Assembly: GCF_001642475.1 (NCBI RefSeq)
Contig: NW_019174025.1
Span: 57,887 to 121,886 of the forward strand
Direction: 5' to 3'
From: Fonsecaea monophora
Taxonomy: Eukaryota; Ascomycota; Eurotiomycetes; Chaetothyriales; Herpotrichiellaceae
Length of the DNA: 64,000 nt
The notes under the pieces: generated by a model
What the model saw: the letters and a program-made list of their open reading frames with translations, nothing else
Databases searched by the model: none
What the model was told of the DNA's origin: nothing
Made by a program: the position numbers and the translations under genes
In this document: piece by piece, positions 46,146-56,424 of the stretch
Position numbering within the stretch: position 1 is the stretch's first letter
Layout: every line of letters starts with the position of its first letter

Positions 46146-47362
46146 GGACGGGAATTATGGAGGGTGTCAAGGTGGAAATGGTAGGAGTTTTCGAGTGTGA
46201 GGCAAGCTGGTTGGTGTGTGTGCACTCAACGGTTCGGCTTTAGTAAGGCCCGTGCTAGTGGCAGCAGAAAGGCGGCAGAGATTATTCGCCTGCGTGCGTG
46301 AAGCTGAGGTGCTAGGTTATTATTATTGTGGTCAACTTAGTTGTGTGGTGTTGGTAAGGGTGGAATGGACTGGTGACGAGTGGTCATGGTGGGTGTGTGC
46401 AGGTTGATGGATAGAAAGGGTGATGATGAGAAGTAGAAAAAGTGAAGATGAGGTGGGCATGGGAGTTGAAGGGGATGAGACAAAGACGGTGCTGGAGCTG
46501 GACCTGGCGTGTGATTTTGTGTGTAAGTGGCCGGATCATTCTGGATGGCATGGCTTGGGATTTTTGCGTGGTTATGGGTTTGGGTTTGGGTTGGCTCAGA
46601 TCAGATCTGGGGAGCGCAGAGAAAAAGTGAGAGGGCTGAAGGGGTCGTGAGGGCGCGTGTGACGGCAGAACGGGAGGCGGCGAGCAGGAGAGGGCACAGG
46701 GCGGTTTGCTGCTCACGGCACGCGAAGACGCTCTTAGAAGAGAGAAGGATGAAGCGACCAGGGTTTTTCGGTTTGGTGTTGCGAGAACCCGCATTGGGCC
46801 AACGCAGGGGGGTCATTTGAATTTCTCGGCGTGGGCGCCTGGGCGTGTCAGGCGTCGAAACGCTTCAAATCTGGCTGTCTGACAGAATCATTGATCGTCC
46901 GTCCGTGCAGCGCCCCGCCTAGCCACCAGCATTTTTAGTCAGGAGCAAAGCGCCCAGCTACGCTAACCGCATACGGTAGCGCGGCCTTTGTCACTTTCTG
47001 TGGTCAAATCCACTCCTGCGACCTGCGGCCTTTTAGCCTTTTGCCTCCTTCTCGTAAAGGCCTCTTCTTCGCCAGTCACTTTCTGGGTTTCCTCGGTCAC
47101 TTACCTCCAAGGAGCAATCCACTGAAAATCTTGGTCGCCGCATTTATCGCCTGAGGCTAGCTATCATCGATACCACTGGAATCGACTAATGTTTCCCACC
47201 TCATCGCCGAGCTGCTGCCTGTTGGGTCATCAAACAGCGACTCCTTCTCTGCCTACTCCGCATCTTCCGTCTACGGGAATCTGCCATGGTCAGGATAACA
47301 GTGAAGGCAATTTAGGAACAAGAATGACAAGGCCTACTTTGTAAACCCCCCTGGACAACGAA
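46146..47362. promoter_or_regulatory. Divergent promoter between IES4 and the Sfr1-like gene
   Basis: About 1.2 kb between divergent starts of two chromatin/DNA-repair genes. Open frames on both strands (up to 136 codons) have no motif. Long G/T-rich and pyrimidine-rich tracts fit leaders and core promoters. Confidence 0.45.
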
Positions 47363-48156
47363 ATGCATCCGGCGAAAAAAAGAAAGTTGCATCAACCTGG
47401 TGGATTTCTCAATAAACCTTTTCGCTCACCGCTTCGCCCAACTAACACTCAACCTCAGCCATCTGCTCAAGAAGCCCATACCCAGGTTCCTGCTGCGGCA
47501 CTTCTCTCCGATTGTCAACGATTATCCCCAGACATAAAACCAGACATTCGGCCAAACTCTCGGATCACCACGACCCAGCGAAGCTCTTCTCTACTGTCCC
47601 CTGGCGAGTCCACGCTGAGAGATCTCCAGAAGCAGTACACTACATTGTCCAATAGGCTCACTCATCTGCGTCAGTCACTTCAGACGGCAGAACACGCTCT
47701 TCAGATCGAGGGATCGAAGCAGAATGCCGAAGTGCAGTCTCTGGTTTCCCGTTGGCGGATCATCGCCCAAGATGCTGCAGAGGAGCTTTTCGCTGATGCC
47801 AAACAGAGGGTTGACATGATGGGAGGCGTTGTTCAGTGGCGACGACGGCTTGAGGAGGACTCACGACTGTGGAACAATGCTGAGAGCGAGGCGTGTGCTC
47901 CGAAATCTGCAGGCGAAGTGGAGGACGACAACGGTAAAAGAGAGACAGAGGAAGCCGACCATGCAAACCCTATGGATGCTGAGAGCGATCTTGAACGCCC
48001 GGAAACTGTAAGTCCAAGGTTGGTTTATTTTCCCCTTGTGCGCACTAATTTTGCAATTTATTGTAGTGTTTCTTCACCATGGAGATGATGCTCAACCAAA
48101 TGAACGTTGATTTACAATTAATCGGCTTTGACAAAAACCAGGAATGCTGGATATGA
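47363..48156 (+). CDS. Swi5-dependent recombination repair protein 1 (Sfr1/Mei5)-like
   Basis: Two exons (47363-48007 and 48067-48156) give 244 residues. The N-terminus is basic with a nuclear-signal-like AKKRKLHQPGG and a FLNKPFRSPLRP patch, a pattern seen in fungal Mei5/Sfr1 proteins. A coiled coil spans about residues 90-125 (LRDLQKQYTTLSNRLTHLRQ). The second exon encodes a short conserved ending, CFFTMEMMLNQMNVDLQLIGF, which fits the C-terminal Sfr1 motif. Sfr1 pairs with Swi5 to stimulate Rad51 and Dmc1 filaments. The match rests on pattern and short motifs, so I leave the symbol empty. Confidence 0.65.
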
Positions 48157-48695
48157 CTGAAACTGGGAGTGGGATGCAACTCATATTTGAGAATCGCTGC
48201 GAGCTCCAGAACAAGAATGATTCTGCAAAGGGAGAAGCGTTCATTCTTCCTCATATGGCAACTTCGTCCTGCCTAATTCGGAAATGGTCCAATGAGAACC
48301 CCCGAAAAGGCTGACAAAGCACATCTGCATCGCATTTGCTTCTCTTGGCTCCTGAAGGTATATTCTCTCGCCAGCCAGACATCCACTTGAAGCAAGCGGT
48401 TCTATGGTGCTGGGCTCTTTTCTTGGGCCCCCCGTCATTCGCAAGATGACTGAGTTGATCGTTCCGTGCTGAGAAATGCTAGGCCGAGCCATGGCAGGGA
48501 AGATCGTGAAGGCAATGCACGCCCAGATAAATGGTCTATCCCAGGGGTATAAGTATGTATCAAGAGCTTCAGTCAAACAAATTCTATTCAGTCTATTTCC
48601 TCTCACGCCTTTCCTCTATACTTGATAACTATCCTTGCCTGAACTCTGAGGGTTCCAGTTCCATCTCAACCCCCAAAGCCTCGGTTGTCATCAGC
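48157..48695. other. Intergenic between Sfr1-like gene and SDR
   Basis: About 0.54 kb; Sfr1-like 3' UTR and the SDR promoter. No coding similarity. Confidence 0.5.
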
Positions 48696-49962
48696 ATGAA
48701 CTCCCATACCACGCTGTTGACTGGAGGGTCGGGATTCGTCGGGGCCACAGTCCTCGATGAACTGCTTGCGCAGAATCACAACGTTGTTCTCGCAGTCCGG
48801 TCCCCCTCGTCCGCCGAGTCGCTGCTGTCCAACAACCCGTCGTGGCCGGCGTCGAAAATCGCCGTGCACGCAGTCCCAGACTTCACCGTCCCCGGGGCCT
48901 TTGACTCGGTGTTTCAAGAACATCCGGAAATCGAATACATCGTTCACGTTGCGGCGCCCATGGTCGATATGCCCGACAGCACCAGCTTCGAGGAGTCGTT
49001 CGAGAAGCCCAGTGTCCTGGGCAATCTGGGTTTGCTCCGCAGTGCCAAGTTGTACGGGAAGAACGTCAAGGCCGTGAGTGTGACAGGAAGCTTGAATGCA
49101 ATCACCCTCGGCGATCAGGAGGATATTAAGAGTAGAGTTTTCGGAAACGGGGAGTGGTTGCCACTGGGCAGAGAGGCCGCGGTGGAAGCGAACAGTAACT
49201 ATGTGAGTTTCCTTTCATTTTCCTTGCTGTCTTCTTCCACTGGGAATTGGTTTCGTCCGGGTTAAGGGACATTATGGAGGCGTGGATGAGCCCAGTCTCC
49301 AGCAAAAACCGCTGACACCGCTGCCTTCCTCTCTTTCAGATCTCCTACTGCGTTGGCAAAAAGCTCGCAGAACAGGCCCTGTGGAAATTTGTGGAAGAAG
49401 AGAAACCTGCCTTCACGGTGACCAACTTCATGCCCCCCTTGATCTTTGGCCCCATGCTGCAGAAAGTGGCCGGGGTGGAGAAGATCAATTTCAGCGATGG
49501 TCTGATTTATGCCATCATGAACAGCAAGAACAGTGAAAGTGGCAAAGTGCCAGCGACCGCGTTCCCAGGTTGTGTGAGTCCTCTCCTCCTTACCCACAAA
49601 TACTATTGAATCGGTCGCTTTGGAGGAAATCACCACTGACCTAGGCTTGGACATAGATTGATGTTCGCGATCTCGCCAAAATCCAAATTCGTGCTCTCAC
49701 AAATCCTGGGGCAGCAAATAAGAGGTTTGTGGTGGGCCATCCTATGATCTTCAATCAGATTGCCGATGTGCTGCGGAAGGAGTCCGCATTGAATATCTCG
49801 GATCGGATCGGTGAGGATAATGATGAGGGTTCGTCTTTGACACTCCCGAGGCTCGATACTAGGGATGTAGATGAAGTGTTCAAGTTCGAGTGGACAGCCT
49901 TGGAAGTGACTGTGCGAGACACTGCAGCTGCGTTACTCAAGATTGAGGCGGGTAGGGCTTGA
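48696..49962 (+). CDS. Extended SDR oxidoreductase (GRE2/dihydroflavonol-reductase-like)
   Basis: Three exons (48696-49202, 49340-49573, 49657-49962) give 348 residues. The NADP-binding motif is TGGSGFVGATVLDELL, and an Arg (LAVRSP) at the end of strand 2 favours NADPH. VHVAAPMVD marks strand 4. The catalytic YxxxK is YCVGK, right after intron 1, with a Ser in SVTGSLNAI. TNFMPPLIFGPMLQ and DVRDLAKIQIRAL are the substrate-side motifs of the family. Such enzymes reduce aldehydes or ketones such as methylglyoxal. Its 3' end is only about 100 bases from the convergent ARL3 gene. Confidence 0.9.
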
Positions 49963-50058
49963 GAGTCTTGCTGCATCTTGGAGGTGTGGTCGCCGATAGC
50001 TGAAAGAATCTTGCAACGGAAAGATGGTGCATTCCATGCGTTATCACATAGACAGTAT

Positions 50059-50923
50059 TCACCTCATGACTGGAGGACGGCTTTCCTTATTCCATACGAC
50101 TCGGCTTTTAACCCATTCCACAGCCTCCTTCACTCCTGTCCCTGTCAACGCACTCACTGGCAGAACACGGCTGTCTCGGACCATGCCTCCCTTCTCGCCT
50201 TCAAACACTTTCTTCACGAAGCCTTCCTTGATCCTGACAACTTCGAGGCAATCTTCCCTGTCCTGTTTGTTGGCCAAAATCAAGATGGGAATTCCGGCCG
50301 TATCGTCATTTTCGAGTACACTTTCTAGAACAGCCCGACATTCGTCCAATCGACCTTGAGAAAGTCCAGAAGCGAAGAATCCTGGTGTCATGGGCGTCAT
50401 CGGGGTCCATGGAGTCTGCGGTTCATCTTCATCACCACCCTTGCCAATATAGCTCTTCTTGCGCCCATGCCATCCGGGGGTCTTGGGTACGTCGTCGATC
50501 TCTCCGTTCCCTACGTCGGTACTGTCCACAACAAACACTACCGCATGCGCGCTTTTATAATAGCTTGTCCATAACTTCCTCAAGCTCATTTGCCCGCCAA
50601 CATCCCAGATCTTCAAGTACATCTCTGGCAGGTCGATCGTTGCAACATTTTGGCCCACAGTGGGTACCGTGTTGCCTGCGGTGTCTGAGGCAGGGGCATC
50701 GCCTGTCTGACCAGCGACAGGGTCTGCAGTGGTGTTGTAAAGGGCTTTTATTTGTGAGAGGAGGGTGGTCTTGCCGGCATTGTCAAGGCCCAGGAGGATG
50801 ATGGAGTACTCTAATTACCGCGGGGGTCAGGTCAGCCTCGTGGATAAGACGCAGCTGTCGTTGGCGGGGCTTACCGGGCTTGCTGGTCGCATAGAGGTAC
50901 AGGGAGCGAACCAGGTGATACAT
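50059..50923 (-). CDS. ARL3: Arf-like GTPase ARL3 (ARFRP1 family) with a Thr-Pro-rich insertion
   Basis: Two exons; exon 1 begins at ATG 50923 (MYHLVRSLYLYATSK) and ends with CCCG, and exon 2 restores KPEYSIILLGLDNAGKTTLL. The N-terminus starts Met-Tyr, lacking the Gly2 of myristoylated Arfs; yeast Arl3 also lacks it and is N-acetylated. P-loop GLDNAGKT, switch TVGQNVATIDL, DVGGQ, NKQD and VSALTGTGVKEAVEW are all present, and the end RPPVMR matches the yeast protein's RPPIYK-type end. Between FVVDSTD and GRLDECRAVLE there is an insertion of about 45 residues (GNGEIDDVPKTPGWHGRKKS... then a WTPMTPMTPG repeat) absent from the yeast and animal proteins. It acts at the trans-Golgi in yeast, recruiting Arl1. 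Confidence 0.93.
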
Positions 50924-52063
50924 GTTGCGCAAACACGAAAGCGAAGAACGAGGGCTATTGAGAGCGTAGTCAAAGAACGAGAGTATGGAATCTTTGGCCC
51001 GACGGCGATTCTGCCACGTGTATCATTATTGCAATGTCTCGTGCTCCCCGAGCTGCACCTTCTTCAGCACGACAGAAGGGGAGCCAAAGGCTTTTCGATA
51101 GAACAAAAAAGCGACAGAGAAAGAGCGTGGGTTCGAAATTTCCGTTTGCCTCAGGTTAATGATATTGTATCAATGCTGGATGGCAACTGACTTTAGAGAA
51201 GATCAAGAGGACGACCCGAGAATATACGTTGCTGTCTGACAGCAATTCTCTAGGGTAGGCAGTGTGACATTGTGACAAGTCAGACACATGATTTTCCTGT
51301 GTGGATTTGTCCATGTCCCTTGCTCCCCTTCGCAGAGTTCGGTCCAATCAACCCCCATTTCTCACCATTTGCACAACCCATGTTGAAGCATTGGAGCACT
51401 CGCTTGGGACTCTCCATCTCGCATTAGTGATGCCTACGAGGGCGCGCAATAAAAGTACCGTCTACGCTAATTCAAATGACAAATGCTACTTACTATGACA
51501 GAAGATTTTCTAAGCTTATAGACACTTATACCTATCTCTTAGCTATAAGTTAGAACTAATAGGCGGTAGCGTTATCTATATTCTCAATCTTGATAGACGC
51601 TGTAGGCACTGAGAATTGAGCTCCGATATCTCCGGGGCCGTTGTAAGGCAACGGAAATACTCTGTTCTCTTTTGATCACCTTGTCACTCGATTACTAGCG
51701 TTGACGATGCTTTTGGTGCGCGCCTCGGTACACTACTTCTCTGAGTATTGGCTGGAATGGACCCCTCCAGCCAGTGGCAACAACTCCATCTCTACGCGGT
51801 TGGCTGTCGACACAGCCCACATGCAGACCTTTGGATCGGCGGCGCAGTAAGTTCGCACAACGGTGTGTTGTGCAGTCATGAGCCTGCGCAGGGGTGTGAG
51901 GCTGCAGAATCGATACAAGCGTTTCGTTTCAGTGAATATCATTAAAGGCCTGCCCAGTTGCGAGCTCCTCATCGATGCTCTCTCTATCTTTATGAGCACG
52001 TTTGGCTCAGCCTTCGCAAGAGGTTCACACTTCATCAGACACATTGGGTGAGTTCTGAGGACC
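50924..52063. other. Intergenic with an AT-rich patch
   Basis: About 1.1 kb. The part 51470-51600 is distinctly AT-rich compared with the rest of the window. No coding similarity. The ARL3 promoter is on the left and the zinc-finger gene promoter on the right. Confidence 0.5.
51470..51600. other. AT-rich patch, possible decayed element
   Basis: A run rich in TA, TTA and TAA steps inside otherwise balanced DNA. It could be a remnant of an RIP-mutated element or simply a low-GC spacer. No terminal repeats were seen. Confidence 0.35.
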
Positions 52064-53970
52064 ATGGACGACTACGACTTCATGCAGTATTACACAGCAT
52101 TGTCATTTGATTTTCTCGACCCAATCATTCAGAGGACAGACCAGCACGACCATGAGAATACATCAATCGAAAGCCTCTACAGCAAATCGGAACCTCTAGG
52201 GACAACTCGCACTGCACTTTCACCGGACTCTGAATATCGGGGCTCTGGATATCGGGCCCCTGAGTATCAGGACTCTGGAAATCGGGACTCTGGATATTCG
52301 AGCTCTGGATATCGGGGCTCTGGATATTCGAGCTCTGGGAATCGGGACTCTGGATACTCGAGCTCTGGATACCGGGGCTCTGGATATTCGAGCTCTGGAT
52401 ATCTGAACTCGCAATCCTCGGTACCCTCGGATGTATTACCCTTGATACCAATTAAGTTACAACTGGAGGAAATCCAAGTACCATCCCCCGCACCTCAGCC
52501 TTCTCCGCCGAGCATCAGAAATACCAAGCCCCAAAATGTCAAAACGAAACCGAGATATGTTTGTCCTGTCCCAAGCTGTTTACGCGAATATGTTCGCAAG
52601 TCCTACTATGACAATCACATAAAGTCAAAACACCCCGATCATAAATTGCCTGTCGAGACAGATCCAACATTACCGCCGTCTCTCGATGCTGAGCCCGAGA
52701 AAGACGCGCCAGACCAGAGGGATTTGAGCACGGAAAACCCTACTCCTGAAGAGCATTTTCCAGAGCCACCGTAAGTAAAGCTCGATGTAGATGTTTTATT
52801 GGAGATAAGCTAATAATTCCCTTTACTGAAAGTGACTATAAATGGTTTGAAGAGTTTGAAGAGTTTCTCAATGATGGAGACACAGTCCCTTTGAGTCAGG
52901 GACTGTGGCCAATAGCCACTTCACAGCAATCTATCATTCCTACCCCCAGCCAACTACCCTCGTCTCTCGCTCTTTCCTGGACGAACTCCTCGAATTCGCC
53001 ATGGTTCGAATCGGATGGAGAAGCGTCTTTTGTGGCCGGCGATAACTCTGTCATTTTGACGAATTTCAGTGATGTATCTACCTCAACCGCGCGGCTGGCA
53101 TCGCTTGCTTCACGGCTCGTTACGCTTTACCTTGGACAGACAGCTGGGCCTCGAGATGGTGGTGAGACTTCCTCGCAGACAAGTCCTAGCTCGAGCATGT
53201 CTAGCCAAGCGAACAGGAATGCTCCTTCAAGCTCTGTCACAACGTCCCCGTCAATTGAGAGATCTCCACAGAAGAGACCGCGCCCTAATGACAAGGAGGA
53301 CGAGTCAAGAAAGAGAAAAGTCCCTAGAACGTCGGACGTCTCGCCGACTGGCACAGATTCGAGACTCCTCGCTTGCCCGTACTCGAAATTTGACCCAGCC
53401 CGGTATTCAGAACGCAATGAGCACGAACAGAACTATCGAGGCTGCTCAAGCTGTTTTCTCAAAGACATTCCGCGCTTGAAGCAGCATTTATATCGTGTCC
53501 ATCGGCGACCTGAGCATCACTGCCCGACCTGCTTCTCATCTTTTGACTCGAAAGTCGTCTTGGACGCCCACATTGTCGAGAGATCTTGTCAGCAGCGCGT
53601 CTCTCCCTTTGAAGAGAAGATGACCCAAGATCAACTGATGGCGATCAAAAGGCGCGAAATAGGTCGAACGCGCTCCGATGCATGGTTTGGCATCTACAAA
53701 ATCTTGTTTCCGAACTCGCCGTTGCCCCTGGATCCGTATGTCGACAGCATGCACGCGGACACGGTGCAGAACTTTATTGCCTTTTTTGAACGCGATGGGC
53801 GAGTGGTTCTAGCGTCGGAGATCAATCAACGCATGTTTGGCGAGGTAGCCACTACGCCTGCGGAGCAGGACTTCGTCGACAGGGTCCTCGCGGAGTCGAT
53901 AAACGTGCTGCTTCAGCGGCTTAATTCGCGATTCAGACAACCATCGTCATCCGATACTACGTATGTGTAA
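52064..53970 (+). CDS. C2H2-type zinc-finger protein with an internal Gly-Tyr-Ser tandem repeat
   Basis: Two exons (52064-52770 and 52833-53970) give 614 residues. Residues about 55-118 are a tandem repeat built on YSSSGYRGSG. A first finger-like motif is YVCPVPSCLREYVRKSYYDNHI, with C-x4-C and H at HIKSKH. The second exon carries a basic stretch (QKRPRPNDKEDESRKRK) and a Cys/His-rich fungal block: LACPYSKFDPARYSER, RGCSSCFLKDIPRLKQHLYRVHRRPEHHCPTC, then FDSKVVLDAHI. The C-terminal part is helical, ending DFVDRVLAESINVLL. It is probably nuclear; a DNA-binding role is inference. The two fingers are unevenly spaced, so they may not form a tandem array. Confidence 0.85.
52224..52410 (+). repeat. 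Coding minisatellite, 15/30-nt period
   Basis: Units of 15 nt (TCTGGATAT-type) arranged in alternating pairs give a 30-nt period within the first exon of the zinc-finger gene, encoding alternating YSSSG, YRGSG and NRDSG pentapeptides. The repeat keeps the frame and also leaves the antisense strand open. Confidence 0.92.
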
Positions 53971-54093
53971 TTTGAACAAATGGGATTTCAAGATCCCTAC
54001 CACCCTCTGTTTTCCCGACGAGCCGAACTATAGATGGCTTTCTAGATATATCCCGGCCATTCCATTCAAAGGCAATGGCCCTTTAATACAATG

Positions 54094-55926
54094 TCACGCA
54101 AGGACAATGTCCATCTTCATCTCCCTCAAAACATCCTGCCACTGTATATCCACGTCTGCGCTCCCTCGATCATCCGCATACTGCCGTCTCCGCCACAACT
54201 CTCTCGCAATGTCCTTTGAAATCTCCAGGTTCATGAACCCATGCCTCCTCTTCAGCCGATACCAGCTGAGCATCCTCTCCTGCATCTCCTCGCTCAAGCA
54301 CTCACACGCCACGATGAACGGCGGCCAAACCAACGTGCAGCCTATGCTGTCACCCCCGAGGCTTTCAATGTCTTCGAGATGCGTGACGGCTTTCGAAACC
54401 ATAGTCTGGATGCACGCGGCCTGCGGGGAGAGGCGCCGGACGGTGCGGAGAAAGTAGATGAGCGAGGCGTAGTAGAAGACGTAGGCGTGGTGCAAGGTTA
54501 GAAATTGAGCGAGGGGTGGAAGGCCTGAGAGGTCCAGATTCGACGGCGTCTGCGCGTACAGTTGGGTTTCCAGATCGTCCAGCATCGCGGCCGTTGGCGG
54601 CTCCGAAGCTGTGGTCGAAATGCGGTTGGTCAGGCTGTTCATCACGACGATGTGTTTCAGGATCGGACGGGTGAGCCCGAAGAATCGATCGAGCACGTAG
54701 TTCCGCTCGTCGCCCAGGAAACTTTCGGATTCGACGTCGATGGTGGACGGGAGATTGATATTACACAGCGCCGCAATGGCGAGATAACCTTGGTAGACCA
54801 TGGAGGAAGATTTGTCGCGATTCCACTCGCTGTTTTCTATGGTGGACAGCCACGAGGCGCCACCTTGAAGATGGGTGCGCCATTCGCCCGCGCGGCCAGT
54901 GATCATGTCCATTGCAGAGAACATGGTGATGGTCGCGAGAATGGAGCCCCGGTGAAGGTGGACCTGGCCGAGATTTTCGTCGTTGTCCTTGAGGTTCACG
55001 AGGCTATGGCGCAGGTGCATGATTGCTAGATTGTAATGCTTCATCGCCAAGGTAAGGTTTCTGCTATCCCCATGGAGAAGCTGCCCACGGCTGAAGGCCG
55101 AGGTGGCACATAGCGCGTGGAAAAGTGCAATCTGTCCGTTCGATTGGTTTGATGGCGACGATAGGCCCGCGAGAGCCATGGGCGTGAAGACGCTGCGAAA
55201 TGGGTTGTCCGGCCGGTCGACGGGGACGAGGTGCCAGCAGACGAAGTTTGTCCAGTGGTGGATGAGATCTCGTTGTTCAGCCGGACGCGGTAGAAGGTCG
55301 AGGTGGCGTATTGTAAGCGGTAAAGCAGGACTCGAAGGCCATTGTGTGGGCGTGTCCGGAGTGTACGCTGAGCCTTGAAGATAGGTTGTGGAAGGAGAGA
55401 TGATGGTTTCTATCAATTCGTCTCCCGGGTCATCAACATCCTCTTCCGAGAGATCTGTTGGCAAGGTCGAATCTCGTCTTTCGTAAATTGGAAGTGTCTG
55501 TAAGTCTGATTCAAAAGATGGTTCAAGCTGTTCTGCCTCGGCTGTTTGTAGCGAAAAGACTGAGAATGGGCCTGACGACACGTATCCTTCTCCGGGCAAG
55601 AGACCTTCTATGACCTCCAAAGCCTCATTGACATCGACTCGCATGAAATTCGACCCATCATCATAGACGGCGGGCGTGCCGATGACGCGCCGGATGTTCT
55701 GCTCGCGCTCTTGACTGTTCGGGTCGATCCAGACGAGCTTGATGCCGTATCCTTGACATTGGAATCCACCCTTGATACATCGCGCACAATGGGGTCTTGC
55801 TTCGTCACATTTCACATGTCTATCACGGCATGTCCAGCAACCTGAGAATGTCTTGGTGTGCTTGACGGCTTCTCGAGCCTTGGTTGCTTTGCGCGCTGTG
55901 TGAGCTGGTTTCATCCGAGATGGCAC
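54094..55926 (-). CDS. Zn2Cys6 transcription factor
   Basis: Single exon of 610 codons; MPSRMKPAHT is the first Met. The binuclear cluster is SGCWTCRDRHVKCDEARPHC followed by ARCIKGGFQCQGYG: all six Cys are present with spacing CxxCx6C...CxxCx6C. KLVWID follows directly, as in many fungal factors of the Fungal_trans_2 type. The middle and C-terminal part are helical: LIHHWTNFVCWHLVP, NPFRSVFTPMALAGLSS, LFHALCATSAFSRGQ and ILATITMFSAMDMITGRAGEWRTHL. This fits a ligand-responsive regulator in the nucleus. No neighbouring target set is obvious, since flanking genes are a zinc-finger protein and an arrestin. Confidence 0.93.
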   Translation of the reverse strand: MPSRMKPAHTARKATKAREAVKHTKTFSGCWTCRDRHVKCDEARPHCARCIKGGFQCQGYGIKLVWIDPNSQEREQNIRRVIGTPAVYDDGSNFMRVDVNEALEVIEGLLPGEGYVSSGPFSVFSLQTAEAEQLEPSFESDLQTLPIYERRDSTLPTDLSEEDVDDPGDELIETIISPSTTYLQGSAYTPDTPTQWPSSPALPLTIRHLDLLPRPAEQRDLIHHWTNFVCWHLVPVDRPDNPFRSVFTPMALAGLSSPSNQSNGQIALFHALCATSAFSRGQLLHGDSRNLTLAMKHYNLAIMHLRHSLVNLKDNDENLGQVHLHRGSILATITMFSAMDMITGRAGEWRTHLQGGASWLSTIENSEWNRDKSSSMVYQGYLAIAALCNINLPSTIDVESESFLGDERNYVLDRFFGLTRPILKHIVVMNSLTNRISTTASEPPTAAMLDDLETQLYAQTPSNLDLSGLPPLAQFLTLHHAYVFYYASLIYFLRTVRRLSPQAACIQTMVSKAVTHLEDIESLGGDSIGCTLVWPPFIVACECLSEEMQERMLSWYRLKRRHGFMNLEISKDIARELWRRRQYADDRGSADVDIQWQDVLREMKMDIVLA

Positions 55927-56424
55927 ATGGCGTGGCCGGGGTGCATGGTAATCGTGGACCAGGAGGGCAGTGGTTCAGTTACATTGAAAGCCTTGTTCGA
56001 ATCTCCTGGTTTGATAAGTAGATAAGCAATCGTCATCAGCAAAGATACCAAGACACCCAAGGTTTGACATGAAAAGATGAGGGCACATGTCAGCTCTGAG
56101 AGCGCAAAGAGGGGAAATGCGTCCTCCGGGACTGGAGAATCATGTTTCTCCGAGATTCTTCCGTTCTCCAAGAATAAGCTGATCTGATTGGACAGGCGCC
56201 CGGCTCACAAAAACCCTCTTCCGTGCATATCCCAAATACGAGGTATTACCGAGTAGTGATTCCTCCATCGCGCCTCCACCATCCGCTGGTCCCTCGCTGG
56301 CCTCTTGGCTGCTCAGCCTCGCAAGGCGTTTCGCATCTCCGCCTTCTCCAGCAACACGACATGGTCACACACTCATTCCTCCTTTGATCCCATAGTGTCC
56401 TGATGCCTGATCTGTGCCGGATCG
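55927..56424. promoter_or_regulatory. Divergent promoter between Zn2Cys6 and arrestin genes
   Basis: About 0.5 kb between divergent starts; pyrimidine-rich near 56250-56350. No coding similarity. Confidence 0.5.

Noticed and set aside
52125..52451. Antisense frames over the minisatellite
   Set aside because: Open only because the 15-nt repeat lacks stops on both strands.
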